A stretch of DNA of 32,535 nt from Bacteroidales bacterium (GCA_017480525.1 JAFVAM010000083.1:1-32535); one strand, 5' to 3'; shown: positions 1 through 8,508, numbered from the stretch's first letter. A program made the numbers and translations. Notes: a model not told the origin generated them from the letters alone.

Positions 1-258
1 CAATACTACCGTACCTACAGCTCTACCGACGACAAACTTCTCGTGGTCAACGACGATGGCACGACTGCGCTGCTCGACAGCACTGGCTGCACCCTCATCA
101 CCGCCGAAGGCATGATAAGCGAGTTTCTGCCGGGCATCTACATGGTGGAATACTACGAAGAGAATGTCGGCATTCGCACGTACCTCATCCTGCCCGACGG
201 GCGCACCAACGCCACCCGCGAACAGCGCGAGGCCGCCAGGCCATATATGTTGCAGTGA
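1..258 (+). CDS. C-terminal fragment of a WG-repeat-like protein (5' truncated)
   Basis: Reading frame 1 is open from the first base to TGA at 256-258, giving the last 85 residues of a protein that begins outside the window. The visible part alternates short beta-prone stretches with DG and TG turns (NDDGTTALLDSTG, then LILPDGR), as in WG/KWG repeat or beta-propeller proteins common in Bacteroidales. The WG assignment is a resemblance only; no complete repeat is visible. The tail (ATREQREAARPYMLQ) is charged and probably outside the repeats. The gene converges on the helicase gene, with only 6 bases between the two stops, and no terminator hairpin fits in that gap. A GTG at 43 is an internal codon, not the start. 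Confidence 0.6.
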   Translation, partial: QYYRTYSSTDDKLLVVNDDGTTALLDSTGCTLITAEGMISEFLPGIYMVEYYEENVGIRTYLILPDGRTNATREQREAARPYMLQ

Positions 259-264
259 TTCGGT

Positions 265-3200
265 TCAGCGTGAAGTGGGTGCGGCGTTGCGTGTGTGGTT
301 GACCAATATAATGTTGGCCAGGCATACAGCCACTTCGTGTTCCTCGTTTCGGGGCCGCCATGCCAGCACGTAGCTTACCTCGACTTCGGTTACGGAGTAG
401 CCCCGGTCCTCCCATGATTTGATATAATTCAACATCTTCTGAGAAAGGCGGGCTACGGATGTGCCGTCGGTAGTTGTCAGCAGTCCGTTGTTGTAGTGTA
501 GTGGGTCGCCACTGCGCAGGCGGAGCACGACGGCTTTACGGTCGCGAAAGAAGTCGAGCCACACGTCGCGTAAGCTGAGGGAAAGCGTTATGGCCGACGA
601 GAATGGAAGTCCATGGGTGTGGACAAACAGGTGGTGGCGGGCACGCGTTATTCCGACATATATGGCGCGTAGGGCGTCCTCGTCGTATTCCCGCGGAGTA
701 TCGTATAGCAGGTGCACCGTATCGAATTCTCTGCCTTTGGCCTTGTGTATGGTGCTGACGTATACGGAGCCGTCGTCGACGGAGTAGAAGTCCTCGATGC
801 TCGATTCGAGTAGTACTTCGCGGAGGTCGCTGCGGTAGTAGGGAGGGCGATGGGTCTGTTCGAACGAGGAGAAGAAAGTTTGCATGGCCGCGAGGGTTCG
901 GCTTGAGGCGTAGGCTTCAAGTGTTCTTTGCTTGGCTTGTGTCCATAGCGTTTCGGGCACGGCATTGGCGTCGCCCAGTTGTTTGGTGAAGTAGCGCACT
1001 TCGGCCAGGTTGATGAAGCGGAAGCCATCGGTGGCCTGCACGAGCCGGACCGTTCGCCCTTGCTGGCGGAAGATGTAGGCCAACTGCAGGGCTTGCTCGT
1101 TCGTGGCGGTGAGGCAGGCTGTGGTGCCGGATCGGGACACGTCGGTAATGGCACAGTGTGCGGGCCATTCCACCACCCCTTCGTCCTTGCTCACGGGGGC
1201 TATGGGTGAACTCTTCATGCGGTTTGTCAGCTGTTGCACAAAGGCGTTGGCTGTCGCCACGATGGAACGGTCGGAACGATAGTTGTCCGTCATCTCGTAG
1301 AGGGTCGCGCCGTATTCTACCCAAAGGCTGCGCAAATGAGCAGAGTCGCTTCTGCGGAAGCGGTAGATGTTTTGGTCGTCGTCGCCAACGGCAATGAGTC
1401 GCATCTCCTCGTTCCGTTGCATCAGGGCTCGTACCAGGCGGAAGTCGTCTGCCGACATGTCCTGCGCTTCATCGATCACCAAAACACTTCGGGCTATTTT
1501 GGCCTCTTCCACTTCGCCACGCTCGATGAACTCGGCCGCACGGCGCACCACGTTGTCGCTCTCCTCAATCGAGCCTTGAAGTCCGAGAAGGTCAAAACTG
1601 AAAGAATGGAATGTTTTGATGTCGACATAGTGGGCGGCATTGCCGACAAGGTCTATGAGACGCTTTTTGAACTCGGTGGCGGCAGCACGGGAGAAGGTGA
1701 GCATGAGCAGTTGCTCGTGCTTAACATCTTCCAGCAACAGCAACGATGCCAGTTTGTGTACCAGCACGCGTGTCTTTCCGCTGCCGGGACCGGCGGCGAC
1801 CACGATAAGGCGGGATTGCTGGTCGTTGATGATTTCCAGTTGTCGGGGACTCATTTCCCCGAATATCTGCCGGTATTTTTCGGGTGTGATGTTTTGGCTT
1901 ATTTCCGCTCGTCTTTCTCCCTTGAAATAGCGGGTGATAAATTGACGGTAGTCCAGTGTGAAGTAGTCTCTTACGAATTGTAGTGCGATGTTGTAGTCTC
2001 GAACCATGAGGTTGGCATACTCGCCAACGATGTGTATCTGCTGTATGCGTTGTTTGTAGAACTCGTCGAACATGCGGTACTGCTCTTTGCCGTATCGTGT
2101 TCGGCGTTCGGCAAGGCGTTTCAATCGCATCGTATTGTAAAGCACGAGGAAGCCGCCATCAATACGGAGCAACTCTGTCCGGCTCAAGTAGAGCAAGGAT
2201 TCCTCGATGTCCGATATGCTGGTGGGCTGTTTGTTGGCAGAGAACAGTCCGGCTGATTGCTGATTGTATTTATTAAGAAGTGCAATCTCCGAAAAGTTCA
2301 CCAAGCCCTCTTCGTTGGCGGAGTTCTGTAGTTCGTTGACTATAAACCGGCACAGGTTGGTGCGTTGTTCGAGGCTTTGGCGAATGGCTTCGGGCGAGGT
2401 TGAAGGTTGAATGGTGACCGATCCGGAACCCACATGCTCCTCTTTTCTCACGTAGCCCTGGAGGGCGAGAAAGCGAACAAGATGGCGCAACGTGCGCACC
2501 GAGCATCGTTTGATGCCTTGCGAGGCGGCTTCCTCGTTGAGCTGCTTGTAGAGGAGTGTTACGGGCTGTTGTTCGAGGTGGGAAATAAGCAGTTGCTCGG
2601 TTTGAAGCATCGAATGCAGTGCATGTGCCACTCCGCGGACGAGGTTGGCATGCATATCGCGCGTGTCGGCGAGCAGCCCTTCCTGTCTCATGAGGTTGAT
2701 GTTGCGTATCACATCTTCGCGACGCATACCCAGGAGGTCGGCAAGATAGTCCACGCGGCTCTCGCCCTGCTCGTTTCCGGCTCGTGAGCGACTGCCGATG
2801 AGCGAGGCTATGATGCGGGCAGCCTCTTCGCGGCTGTTGTCATCGAAGAGACGTGAGCTGTTCAGACGCTCGCGAGCCTGTATCATGTTTGGGACGGTGA
2901 TGCCGGTGGCAAAGATGTGCGGTGTGTTGTTGCCACGCTTTAGGTAGCCGGCCTTCTCGAGTGCCGATACGGCGGCTTTGACACGCGTCTCGATGTCGGC
3001 AATTTCGTCGTTCCACCCGGCTTTCCGTGCGATGTCGAGGGCTGAACAATTGACTGTGTCGCGGTCGATGGTAAGGTCGCGTATGGCACGCCAAACCTGT
3101 TGTATTTCGCTGATCGATAGTTTTGTCTGATTTAGGAATATGAAATGCTTATCCAGATCGCTGTCGGAGAAGAGGACGTAGCAGTCGGCCTCAGTATGTG

Positions 3201-4944
3201 GGTCGCGGCCGGCACGGCCGGCCTCCTGCACATAGTCTTCCAGCGACGAACTGATATCGTAGTGTACGACGAGGCCCACGTCCTTTTTGTCAACGCCCAT
3301 GCCAAAGGCCGATGTGGCCACTATGACCTGGGTTTCTCCGCTCATAAAAGCTTCCTGGTTAGACACTTTGATGTGTGGGTCCATCTTGCCATTGAAGGGC
3401 AGGGCGTTGATGCCATCGGCACGTAGGTGAGCGCACAACTCATGGGTGCGTTTGGTGCGGCTGACATACACGATGGACGGGCATCCATGCCCCAGTAACA
3501 GGTTGCGCAGGTGGTTGTATTTGTCGGCATCGGTATCGGCGTGGATTACGGAGTAGTGCAGGTTTTTGCGGTCGGCACTCGCGGCAAATATTCGTAGTTC
3601 GAGCCCCAGTTTCTGGCGGAAATAGTCGCATATATCGCTAATCACCTTTTGCTTTGCGGTGGCCGTGAAACAGGATATTGCTATTGGAGTATGCGTGTGC
3701 TTTTGTTCTTGCAGATGTTTGATAAAATCGCCGATGTAGAGATAGTCTACCCTGAAGTCGTGTCCCCATGACGAAAAACAGTGAGCCTCGTCGATCACTA
3801 TTCGCACCACGTTGCGACCTATCAATAGTCTTTCGATGGTGTTGCTACGCAGCATCTCCGGGCTGATGTACAGGATACTGGCCGTTCCGTCGGACACCTG
3901 TCGGAATGCTGCTGCACGCTCGATGGGGTCGAGCAGACCGTTGATGGCAACAGCGTCGCTGATGCCGCGTTCGGAAAGGTTGTCGATCTGGTCTTTCATC
4001 AGACTTTGCAGTGGCGAGATAACCACTGTAAGCCCATGCATATTGCGACCGGCCATGAGGGCTGGCAGTTGAAAAGTCAGGCTTTTGCCGCCGCCGGTGG
4101 GAAAGATGGTCAGGATAGACTCGCCGTGCAAGGCCGCCTCTACGGCTTTTTGCTGCATGGGGACACCATCAAAGGTGCGAAACTCGTCGTATCCGAAAAA
4201 ATCCTTCAACCCACGGTGTGCATCAAGTTTTCTGCGGCAGTAGTCGCATGTATCGCAGGGGGTGTTGAGCAGGAAGTTCAACACGTTGCTTACCTTCGGA
4301 TAGTTGCGCAACACCCATGCCGGGGTAATCGAATGGATGTCGTCCACTCCGATTATGGCCAAAGCGTAGGCCAGTTCGACAGGATACTTGTTTGCTACGG
4401 CTTCGATCTTGGCATTCGTGCAGAGCCTATCACCGTATTCATGACGAATAAGATTGGCAATGTCCTGTTGCATCAGCGATGTGTCGACACCGGTGCTGAT
4501 CGTGGCTTCGCAAAGGAAACCGTCAAATTTATCTTGCCCGGCAAGCAATCGGCTATATATCGCCCGGCGCAGTGGTGACAGGGCGCTCCAGGCCGACATC
4601 TCGTCGTAGTAGAGGTCGCGAGCCTTGCGGGCGTCGTTCACCGGATTGTTCAGTTCGTCGGTACGTAGCTTGTCGTCTTTCACCAGGCGGTGGTATGGTT
4701 TCTGTGGGAAGAGAAGCGGCGAAAGGTACAGCGTGTCGATATATCGATGCTTGTCGCCAAAGGATATGTGCCGCAGGTCAAAGTCTATAATGTTGTGGCC
4801 GCACACCACATAGCAGGGGTCTACAAATGCGCAGAACTTATCTGGGGAATGGGTGTGAAGCATTGTCCCATCATCGCGTACAGCACCATAATCCATCGTC
4901 TTGCCAGACATTTGGCTCACCTCTGTATCGATAAATACCATCAT
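265..4944 (-). CDS. DEDDh exonuclease-RecQ-UvrD fusion helicase, 1559 aa
   Basis: One chain carries three nucleic-acid enzymes. Residues 1-110 resemble a DnaQ/DEDDh 3'-5' exonuclease: FIDTE (D6, E8), GHNIIDFD (50-56) and NNPVNDA with D104. Residues 255-600 are a RecQ-type SF2 helicase: PTGGGKS (282-288), DEAH (385-388), SCFTATA (424-430), EAGRAGRD (574-581). Residues 610-950 look like winged-helix and linker material. Residues 1030-1445 are a UvrD/Rep SF1 helicase: GPGSGKT (1052-1058), VIDEAQD (1156-1162), GDDDQNIYRFR (1187-1197), NYRS (1221-1224), STIHKAKG (1397-1404), YVGITRARH (1429-1437). All catalytic motifs look intact. CxxCxxC (C230, C233, C236) precedes the RecQ core. The architecture suggests DNA repair or recombination; that role is inference. 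Start: the first of two adjacent ATGs. A good promoter lies 150 bases upstream. The gene is monocistronic here. Confidence 0.93.
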   Translation of the reverse strand: MMVFIDTEVSQMSGKTMDYGAVRDDGTMLHTHSPDKFCAFVDPCYVVCGHNIIDFDLRHISFGDKHRYIDTLYLSPLLFPQKPYHRLVKDDKLRTDELNNPVNDARKARDLYYDEMSAWSALSPLRRAIYSRLLAGQDKFDGFLCEATISTGVDTSLMQQDIANLIRHEYGDRLCTNAKIEAVANKYPVELAYALAIIGVDDIHSITPAWVLRNYPKVSNVLNFLLNTPCDTCDYCRRKLDAHRGLKDFFGYDEFRTFDGVPMQQKAVEAALHGESILTIFPTGGGKSLTFQLPALMAGRNMHGLTVVISPLQSLMKDQIDNLSERGISDAVAINGLLDPIERAAAFRQVSDGTASILYISPEMLRSNTIERLLIGRNVVRIVIDEAHCFSSWGHDFRVDYLYIGDFIKHLQEQKHTHTPIAISCFTATAKQKVISDICDYFRQKLGLELRIFAASADRKNLHYSVIHADTDADKYNHLRNLLLGHGCPSIVYVSRTKRTHELCAHLRADGINALPFNGKMDPHIKVSNQEAFMSGETQVIVATSAFGMGVDKKDVGLVVHYDISSSLEDYVQEAGRAGRDPHTEADCYVLFSDSDLDKHFIFLNQTKLSISEIQQVWRAIRDLTIDRDTVNCSALDIARKAGWNDEIADIETRVKAAVSALEKAGYLKRGNNTPHIFATGITVPNMIQARERLNSSRLFDDNSREEAARIIASLIGSRSRAGNEQGESRVDYLADLLGMRREDVIRNINLMRQEGLLADTRDMHANLVRGVAHALHSMLQTEQLLISHLEQQPVTLLYKQLNEEAASQGIKRCSVRTLRHLVRFLALQGYVRKEEHVGSGSVTIQPSTSPEAIRQSLEQRTNLCRFIVNELQNSANEEGLVNFSEIALLNKYNQQSAGLFSANKQPTSISDIEESLLYLSRTELLRIDGGFLVLYNTMRLKRLAERRTRYGKEQYRMFDEFYKQRIQQIHIVGEYANLMVRDYNIALQFVRDYFTLDYRQFITRYFKGERRAEISQNITPEKYRQIFGEMSPRQLEIINDQQSRLIVVAAGPGSGKTRVLVHKLASLLLLEDVKHEQLLMLTFSRAAATEFKKRLIDLVGNAAHYVDIKTFHSFSFDLLGLQGSIEESDNVVRRAAEFIERGEVEEAKIARSVLVIDEAQDMSADDFRLVRALMQRNEEMRLIAVGDDDQNIYRFRRSDSAHLRSLWVEYGATLYEMTDNYRSDRSIVATANAFVQQLTNRMKSSPIAPVSKDEGVVEWPAHCAITDVSRSGTTACLTATNEQALQLAYIFRQQGRTVRLVQATDGFRFINLAEVRYFTKQLGDANAVPETLWTQAKQRTLEAYASSRTLAAMQTFFSSFEQTHRPPYYRSDLREVLLESSIEDFYSVDDGSVYVSTIHKAKGREFDTVHLLYDTPREYDEDALRAIYVGITRARHHLFVHTHGLPFSSAITLSLSLRDVWLDFFRDRKAVVLRLRSGDPLHYNNGLLTTTDGTSVARLSQKMLNYIKSWEDRGYSVTEVEVSYVLAWRPRNEEHEVAVCLANIILVNHTRNAAPTSR

Positions 4945-5613
4945 TGTAGTGCCATTGATTAGGGCTATATGTTACAGGTGTTTTTTCTGTATGTTTCCGA
5001 TTGCAGAACCTCACTGCAGCATTTCTTTTTTTGAACCGTTTTATGCTTTGGTAATGAGGACCGTCAGCAATTTCTCTTTTCCGAAATTTGGTGCAAATAT
5101 AGCAAAATTCATTGAAGTGGCAAAATGTTTTTTGTAATTTGATTGCTACTGACGTTGTTATCTCCCCTCCCCACAAAAAAGGCACATCATAACTTCATTA
5201 TAGACGCGCCGGAACATCACCCTCCTACGCCGGTTCCTACAAGGCAGTCTCTAAAAAAAAAATATCAAGCATCCTGTAATATAAATGCACAAACAACGTT
5301 ATTTGTGGTATATGCTTTTGAAACGCTCGGCGAACAATATGCCCATATACGAGCAGTTTGTAAGAAACGGAACAAGGTGACAAACCAATCGACCAAAACC
5401 AACAGAAACCGGGGCAGACCTGTGTGAAAAGAAACAGAAACAACATCGCAAACGAAGATTGTGGATCCATTCTGTGCCTTCGTACACTTTGCACACAATG
5501 ACAAAAATCCGGCGAAGCGGCCAAATAAGGCTCTCCGTCCAAGCCGGATAACAAAAATAATCAAATTTTAGTGCCTGACAATAACAACAAGGTGTAAATA
5601 CCATTCCAAGCCT
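4945..5613. other. Gene-poor intergenic spacer between divergent genes
   Basis: These 669 bases separate the divergent helicase and TfoX-N genes. The helicase promoter sits at 5094-5124. The rest is AT-rich, with homopolymer runs such as the A-tract near 5252-5261. Open frames on both strands of 5140-5560 show no recognisable motif, no sensible residue composition and no ribosome-binding site, so I do not call them genes. I see no clear promoter for the TfoX-N gene. An unannotated small RNA or a decayed gene could be present, but nothing in the sequence demands either. Confidence 0.5.
5094..5124 (-). promoter_or_regulatory. Bacteroidota-type promoter for the fusion helicase
   Basis: Read on the minus strand, TTTG (complement of 5121-5124) is followed after 19 bases by TATATTTG (complement of 5094-5101). 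This matches the TTTG-N19-21-TAnnTTTG sigma consensus of Bacteroides and relatives. It lies about 150 bases upstream of the helicase ATG, leaving a fairly long leader. Confidence 0.7.
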
Positions 5614-5928
5614 ATGGCAAGTAATCCTGATTTTGTGCAGTATGTGGTCGATCAGTGCGGCGGCGCAGGCGACATCGTGGCGAAGAAGATGTTTGGCGAC
5701 TATACGCTTTATTGCCACGGCAAAGTCGTCGGTCTGGTGTGCGACAACCGTTTGTATGTCAAACCTACAGAGGAGGGAAGCAAGATGCTTCGCACCGAGG
5801 ATATGCGTCCGCCATACCCTGGCGCGAAGCCCTGTTTCTATATCGAGGATGTGGACGACCGCGACTACCTCGCTGCCTTGGTCCGTACCACATCTTCGGC
5901 GCTGCCGGAGCCGAAGGCTAAACGTTAG
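5614..5928 (+). CDS. TfoX N-terminal-domain protein
   Basis: A 104-residue protein close to the length of a lone TfoX-N domain. The family hallmark is near the front: KKMFGDYTLYCHGKVVGLV followed by the DNRLYVK strand. PYPGAKPCFYIED in the second half fits the rest of the fold. The C-terminal half of Sxy/TfoX, which is involved in competence control in gamma-proteobacteria, is absent, so a competence role should not be assumed. Stand-alone TfoX-N proteins are frequent and of unknown function. The ATG at 5614 is the first in frame; no strong Shine-Dalgarno is visible, which is usual in Bacteroidota. The stop overlaps, on the opposite strand, the stop of the convergent beta-barrel gene. Confidence 0.85.
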   Translation: MASNPDFVQYVVDQCGGAGDIVAKKMFGDYTLYCHGKVVGLVCDNRLYVKPTEEGSKMLRTEDMRPPYPGAKPCFYIEDVDDRDYLAALVRTTSSALPEPKAKR

Positions 5929-6686
5929 AAGCGATAGAGGAGGCCGAGCGTGCCGTAGATGGGGTAGAGCGTCTGCTCGACGGTCTCGAAATCGCTTTGG
6001 AAGACACCCGAAAGTCCCCAACCGAGGTCGACCGAGAGGCCCAAATGTCGCGAGAAGCACCAGTCCACACCTGCTGCAATGCCCCATTGCAGGCTGCGCA
6101 TACTGTCGCGGAAATCGTAGGTGGCCCATTCGCCCTCCTCGTCGCCAATCGTGATTTTCGGCCCTGTGGGGTTGCCCTGACGCAAGTATCCGTCGAAGGC
6201 TATCCCGCTGAATCCTTTGGAGATGAGGAACGAGAAGTAGGGACCGGCCTTGAGTGTGAGGACTTTGCCCAAACTGGCGATGGCTTGCACGGGCAGCGTG
6301 ACCATCCATTGCGTCACCTCTTGTTTTACATGTCCGGTGAACAACCCGGCCATCTGGCTGCCCCCTTGACGCATCTCCATGCGGTAGCTCTTCACCGTCA
6401 CCTCGGCGTCCATGCCCTTGTTTTCGATGTGCAGTCCGGCTGCGAAGCCGAGGCGGGGACTGACCCACACGGTGGCGTCGGCTCCGGCCATCGGCGACGG
6501 CGTCGGACGGAACGCGTCGAGGCTTCGAATGCTGGTCGGCATGTCCAGGGGGACAGTGCCGCCGATGCTGTAGCCCATACGGATGCGCACATCGATGCTG
6601 TCCCACAATCCCTTGGCATGGACGTGGGGCGGCAGTGCGACGGCGCAAAACGCCGTCAGGAGGATGGCAATGGCTCTCTTTCTCAT
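5925..6686 (-). CDS. Outer-membrane beta-barrel protein
   Basis: A 253-residue exported protein. It has a basic start (MRKR), a hydrophobic core and a likely SPase I site after HVHA near residue 24. The mature part shows alternating strands typical of small porin-like or PorT-like barrels in Bacteroidota (FAAGLHIENKGMDAEV, WGIAAGVDWCFSRHLGLSVD) and ends in the aromatic C-terminal strand LGLLYRF, the usual Omp-type end signal. Function and ligand cannot be told. It lies 68 bases downstream of the PCMD lipoprotein on the same strand, so the two are probably cotranscribed. Its TAA shares bases with the TAG of the convergent TfoX-N gene, leaving no room for a dedicated terminator. Confidence 0.8.
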   Translation of the reverse strand: MRKRAIAILLTAFCAVALPPHVHAKGLWDSIDVRIRMGYSIGGTVPLDMPTSIRSLDAFRPTPSPMAGADATVWVSPRLGFAAGLHIENKGMDAEVTVKSYRMEMRQGGSQMAGLFTGHVKQEVTQWMVTLPVQAIASLGKVLTLKAGPYFSFLISKGFSGIAFDGYLRQGNPTGPKITIGDEEGEWATYDFRDSMRSLQWGIAAGVDWCFSRHLGLSVDLGWGLSGVFQSDFETVEQTLYPIYGTLGLLYRF

Positions 6687-6754
6687 AGTGTTGCGGTTTT
6701 ATGATTCATGCCCATTTTTTAAGCTGGGGATTGTGACCTGTGGTTTCTCAACAT

Positions 6755-7903
6755 TCAATGCTCCTTGTACTCCACCTTGACCTCGTCCACATGGAGGCTG
6801 CTGCCGATGGCCCCCTCGAAGAGGTCGCCCCCTTTGCTGGAGGAAAACACGAGTGTCATGCTGTAGCCCAGGGAGGCCAGTGTCGCAGGGTCGGCGTTGT
6901 TGCCCTCGAAGACCATCTCGAAGCGTGTCCAGTGGTCGGTAGGTGGCAGCGTGTCCACCCGCGCCTTGCTGACAATCAGGTCGCTGGTCCACACATTCTC
7001 GCCGTCGAGCACCACACTGTTTCCTTCGGCATCCTCGTTGCGGAAGAAGACGGCGTAGATGCTGGCCACGTCTGTACGTCCCGGCACCTCGTTCATCTGT
7101 GCATCGGTGAACACCGCTCCGGGTTGGTATTTGTACCACCCCGACACCTTCACCGGTTCTCGGTCGATGGGTGTGCCGAACTCCGTGGCCCTCAGCGGGT
7201 CGAAGAGTACGGCGCTGATGTTGAATGCCCCTATGAAGAGGTTGCCTGCGGCTATGGGCTTGCCCATCATGGCCCCCAGGGCGCCGGCACTCTGCGTCGT
7301 GAGGCATACGCCGCGCCCCTGATAGCCGTCGTCCACCGAGTGGGTTGGAAACTGCCACGTGTGCCACGCCGGGTTGATCAGCGCCACGCCGGGGTTTCCC
7401 GATGCCCAGATGTCGCGGCGCGTCCCGTCGGCGTCGAACTCGTAGAAGACATTGTAGTAGCTGTTGTTGCCTTCGTTGAGGGCGGAGTCCACATGCTCAA
7501 AACTGAAGGTGTACGATGGCGACTGCGCTTCGCGGAAGCTCACCCGGTAGGTCCGCGACCATTCGCCGTCTTCCGACCGCACGGTGTATTCCACCGCCCC
7601 CTGCGAGAAGTCCTGCGGCGATCCGCTGGCGGGCTCTATCGTCGCCCCGGGCGTCAGCTCGAACCATACCGCCATTGGCGGCAACACGCTGCCTGTCCTC
7701 ACCGTGAAGACTATGTCGTTGCTGTTCGACGGCACATTCTCCACCCTCATCTGCGACGGCTGGAAGAAAAACTCCGCGTATTCCTCACCCTCCACCCATG
7801 CGCTCACGATGTCGCACTCGTTGTTCTTCGGCTCCTCCTTGATGCAGCCCGCCGTAAGCATCGCGGCACACGCTGCCACACATGTCCAAAAACAGTTCTT
7901 CAT
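6755..7903 (-). CDS. PCMD-like surface lipoprotein
   Basis: A 382-residue lipoprotein. The signal peptide ends in the lipobox LTAGC with C20 as the lipidated residue, and the following charged residues (IKEEPKNN) are compatible with outer-membrane export. Residues about 30-125 look like an Ig-like N-terminal domain. Residues about 130-380 match the PCMD type (putative carbohydrate metabolism domain) found in Bacteroidales lipoproteins: SFEHVD, then WASGNPG, TTQSAGA, GNLFIGAF, VSGWYKY and a C-terminal HVDEVKVEY strand. These folds resemble carbohydrate-binding beta-sandwiches, so glycan binding at the cell surface is plausible but unproven. No SusC/SusD pair is adjacent. The barrel gene follows 68 bases downstream. 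A candidate promoter lies at 7998-8005. Confidence 0.8.
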   Translation of the reverse strand: MKNCFWTCVAACAAMLTAGCIKEEPKNNECDIVSAWVEGEEYAEFFFQPSQMRVENVPSNSNDIVFTVRTGSVLPPMAVWFELTPGATIEPASGSPQDFSQGAVEYTVRSEDGEWSRTYRVSFREAQSPSYTFSFEHVDSALNEGNNSYYNVFYEFDADGTRRDIWASGNPGVALINPAWHTWQFPTHSVDDGYQGRGVCLTTQSAGALGAMMGKPIAAGNLFIGAFNISAVLFDPLRATEFGTPIDREPVKVSGWYKYQPGAVFTDAQMNEVPGRTDVASIYAVFFRNEDAEGNSVVLDGENVWTSDLIVSKARVDTLPPTDHWTRFEMVFEGNNADPATLASLGYSMTLVFSSSKGGDLFEGAIGSSLHVDEVKVEYKEH

Positions 7904-7997
7904 ATTCCCTTGCTGTTTTGAATTTCAGTTCCTTTTTTGTCGGTTTCCCTTGTCCGCCACGCTCGCGGAAACCAGTCCGCCCGTCTCGATTTCGATG

Positions 7998-8005
7998 CAA
8001 AAATA
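7998..8005 (-). promoter_or_regulatory. Candidate -7 element for the PCMD lipoprotein
   Basis: The minus strand reads TATTTTTG here, matching TAnnTTTG, about 95 bases before the lipoprotein ATG. No good TTTG is found at the -33 distance, so this is weaker than the helicase, tRNA and manC promoters. Confidence 0.45.
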
Positions 8006-8058
8006 CAAAAAAATCCATAATTGGGACAGGGCGCGTGGACTAATTGTGAAAAAATGTG

Positions 8059-8066
8059 TATATTTG
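8059..8066 (+). promoter_or_regulatory. Candidate -7 element for the small HA-domain gene
   Basis: TATATTTG on the plus strand matches TAnnTTTG and lies about 117 bases before the chosen ATG at 8183. The -33 position lacks a clear TTTG. It is divergent from the lipoprotein promoter about 55 bases away. Confidence 0.45.
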
Positions 8067-8182
8067 CAGTGGAAACAAGGAAGCCCCTCGGCGTATGTGC
8101 TGTATCGTAACGGACTTTGTAATAGTTTGTTATAGAGGATATGGGCATCGGCGCGGCTTCCAAAAGAAAAAAAAACAACGCT

Positions 8183-8413
8183 ATGACCCGAGACCAACTA
8201 TGGCAGAGCAAATATGACCAGTATGCCGACTTTGTCAAGACACAGCACCGCTGCCCCTCGAAACATTTCGACGACGAGCGGACCCTCTATTCCTGGTGGA
8301 AGCAAAATCGGAAAAAAATGAACGCAGGCACCATGAAACCCTCGCGCCTTGTGCTTTTCAACCGCCTCGTCGCCCTCGCGGAACAGCATCGCCACGTCAA
8401 CCAGTACCAGTAG
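8183..8413 (+). CDS. Small helicase-associated (HA)-domain-like protein
   Basis: A 76-residue protein that is essentially one three-helix module: WQSKYDQYADFVKTQHRCP, then LYSWWKQNRKKMNAGTMKPSR, then LFNRLVALAEQH. The spacing of the aromatic residues and the WW-x2-NR-x7-G pattern resembles the helicase-associated domain of Pfam HA type, a small nucleic-acid-binding helix bundle normally found in tandem at the C-terminus of large helicases. Here it stands alone. An upstream in-frame ATG at 8141 follows GAGG and would add 14 residues rich in lysine; I prefer 8183 because the domain starts there, but 8141 is possible. A copy of the dispersed palindromic repeat begins 5 bases after its stop. Confidence 0.7.
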   Translation: MTRDQLWQSKYDQYADFVKTQHRCPSKHFDDERTLYSWWKQNRKKMNAGTMKPSRLVLFNRLVALAEQHRHVNQYQ

Positions 8414-8417
8414 CCCC

Positions 8418-8508
8418 CAACCCCCTGCCAACCCCGTGTCAAAGCCCTACCAAGTCCTACTGAGGTAGGAGATGGGTAGGAGTTGATAGGGTGTTGGTAA
8501 GACGTTGG
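8418..8508. repeat. Dispersed palindromic intergenic repeat, copy A
   Basis: A left arm rich in CCTACCAA and CCCTACC faces a right arm rich in GGTAGGAG and TTGATAGGG. The centre is TCCTAC-TGAG-GTAGGA (8455-8470), a 6-bp stem with a 4-base loop. The outer arms pair imperfectly. The same words and layout recur at 16311-16390 and 26705-26800. This copy lies between the HA-domain gene stop and the manC promoter. Confidence 0.8.

Noticed and set aside
5218-5243. A possible fourth copy of the palindromic repeat, with CCTCCTAC and GGTTCCTAC words
   Set aside because: The words are in direct orientation and lack the GTAGGA arm, so no palindrome forms.
5614-5928. A natural competence regulator role for the TfoX-N protein
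   Set aside because: Only the N-terminal domain is present, and the competence function is known for full-length Sxy/TfoX in gamma-proteobacteria.
6740-7921. A 393-codon plus-strand open frame opposite the PCMD lipoprotein
   Set aside because: The minus-strand protein has a lipobox and family motifs; the plus-strand product is His/Arg/Val-rich without a recognisable fold.
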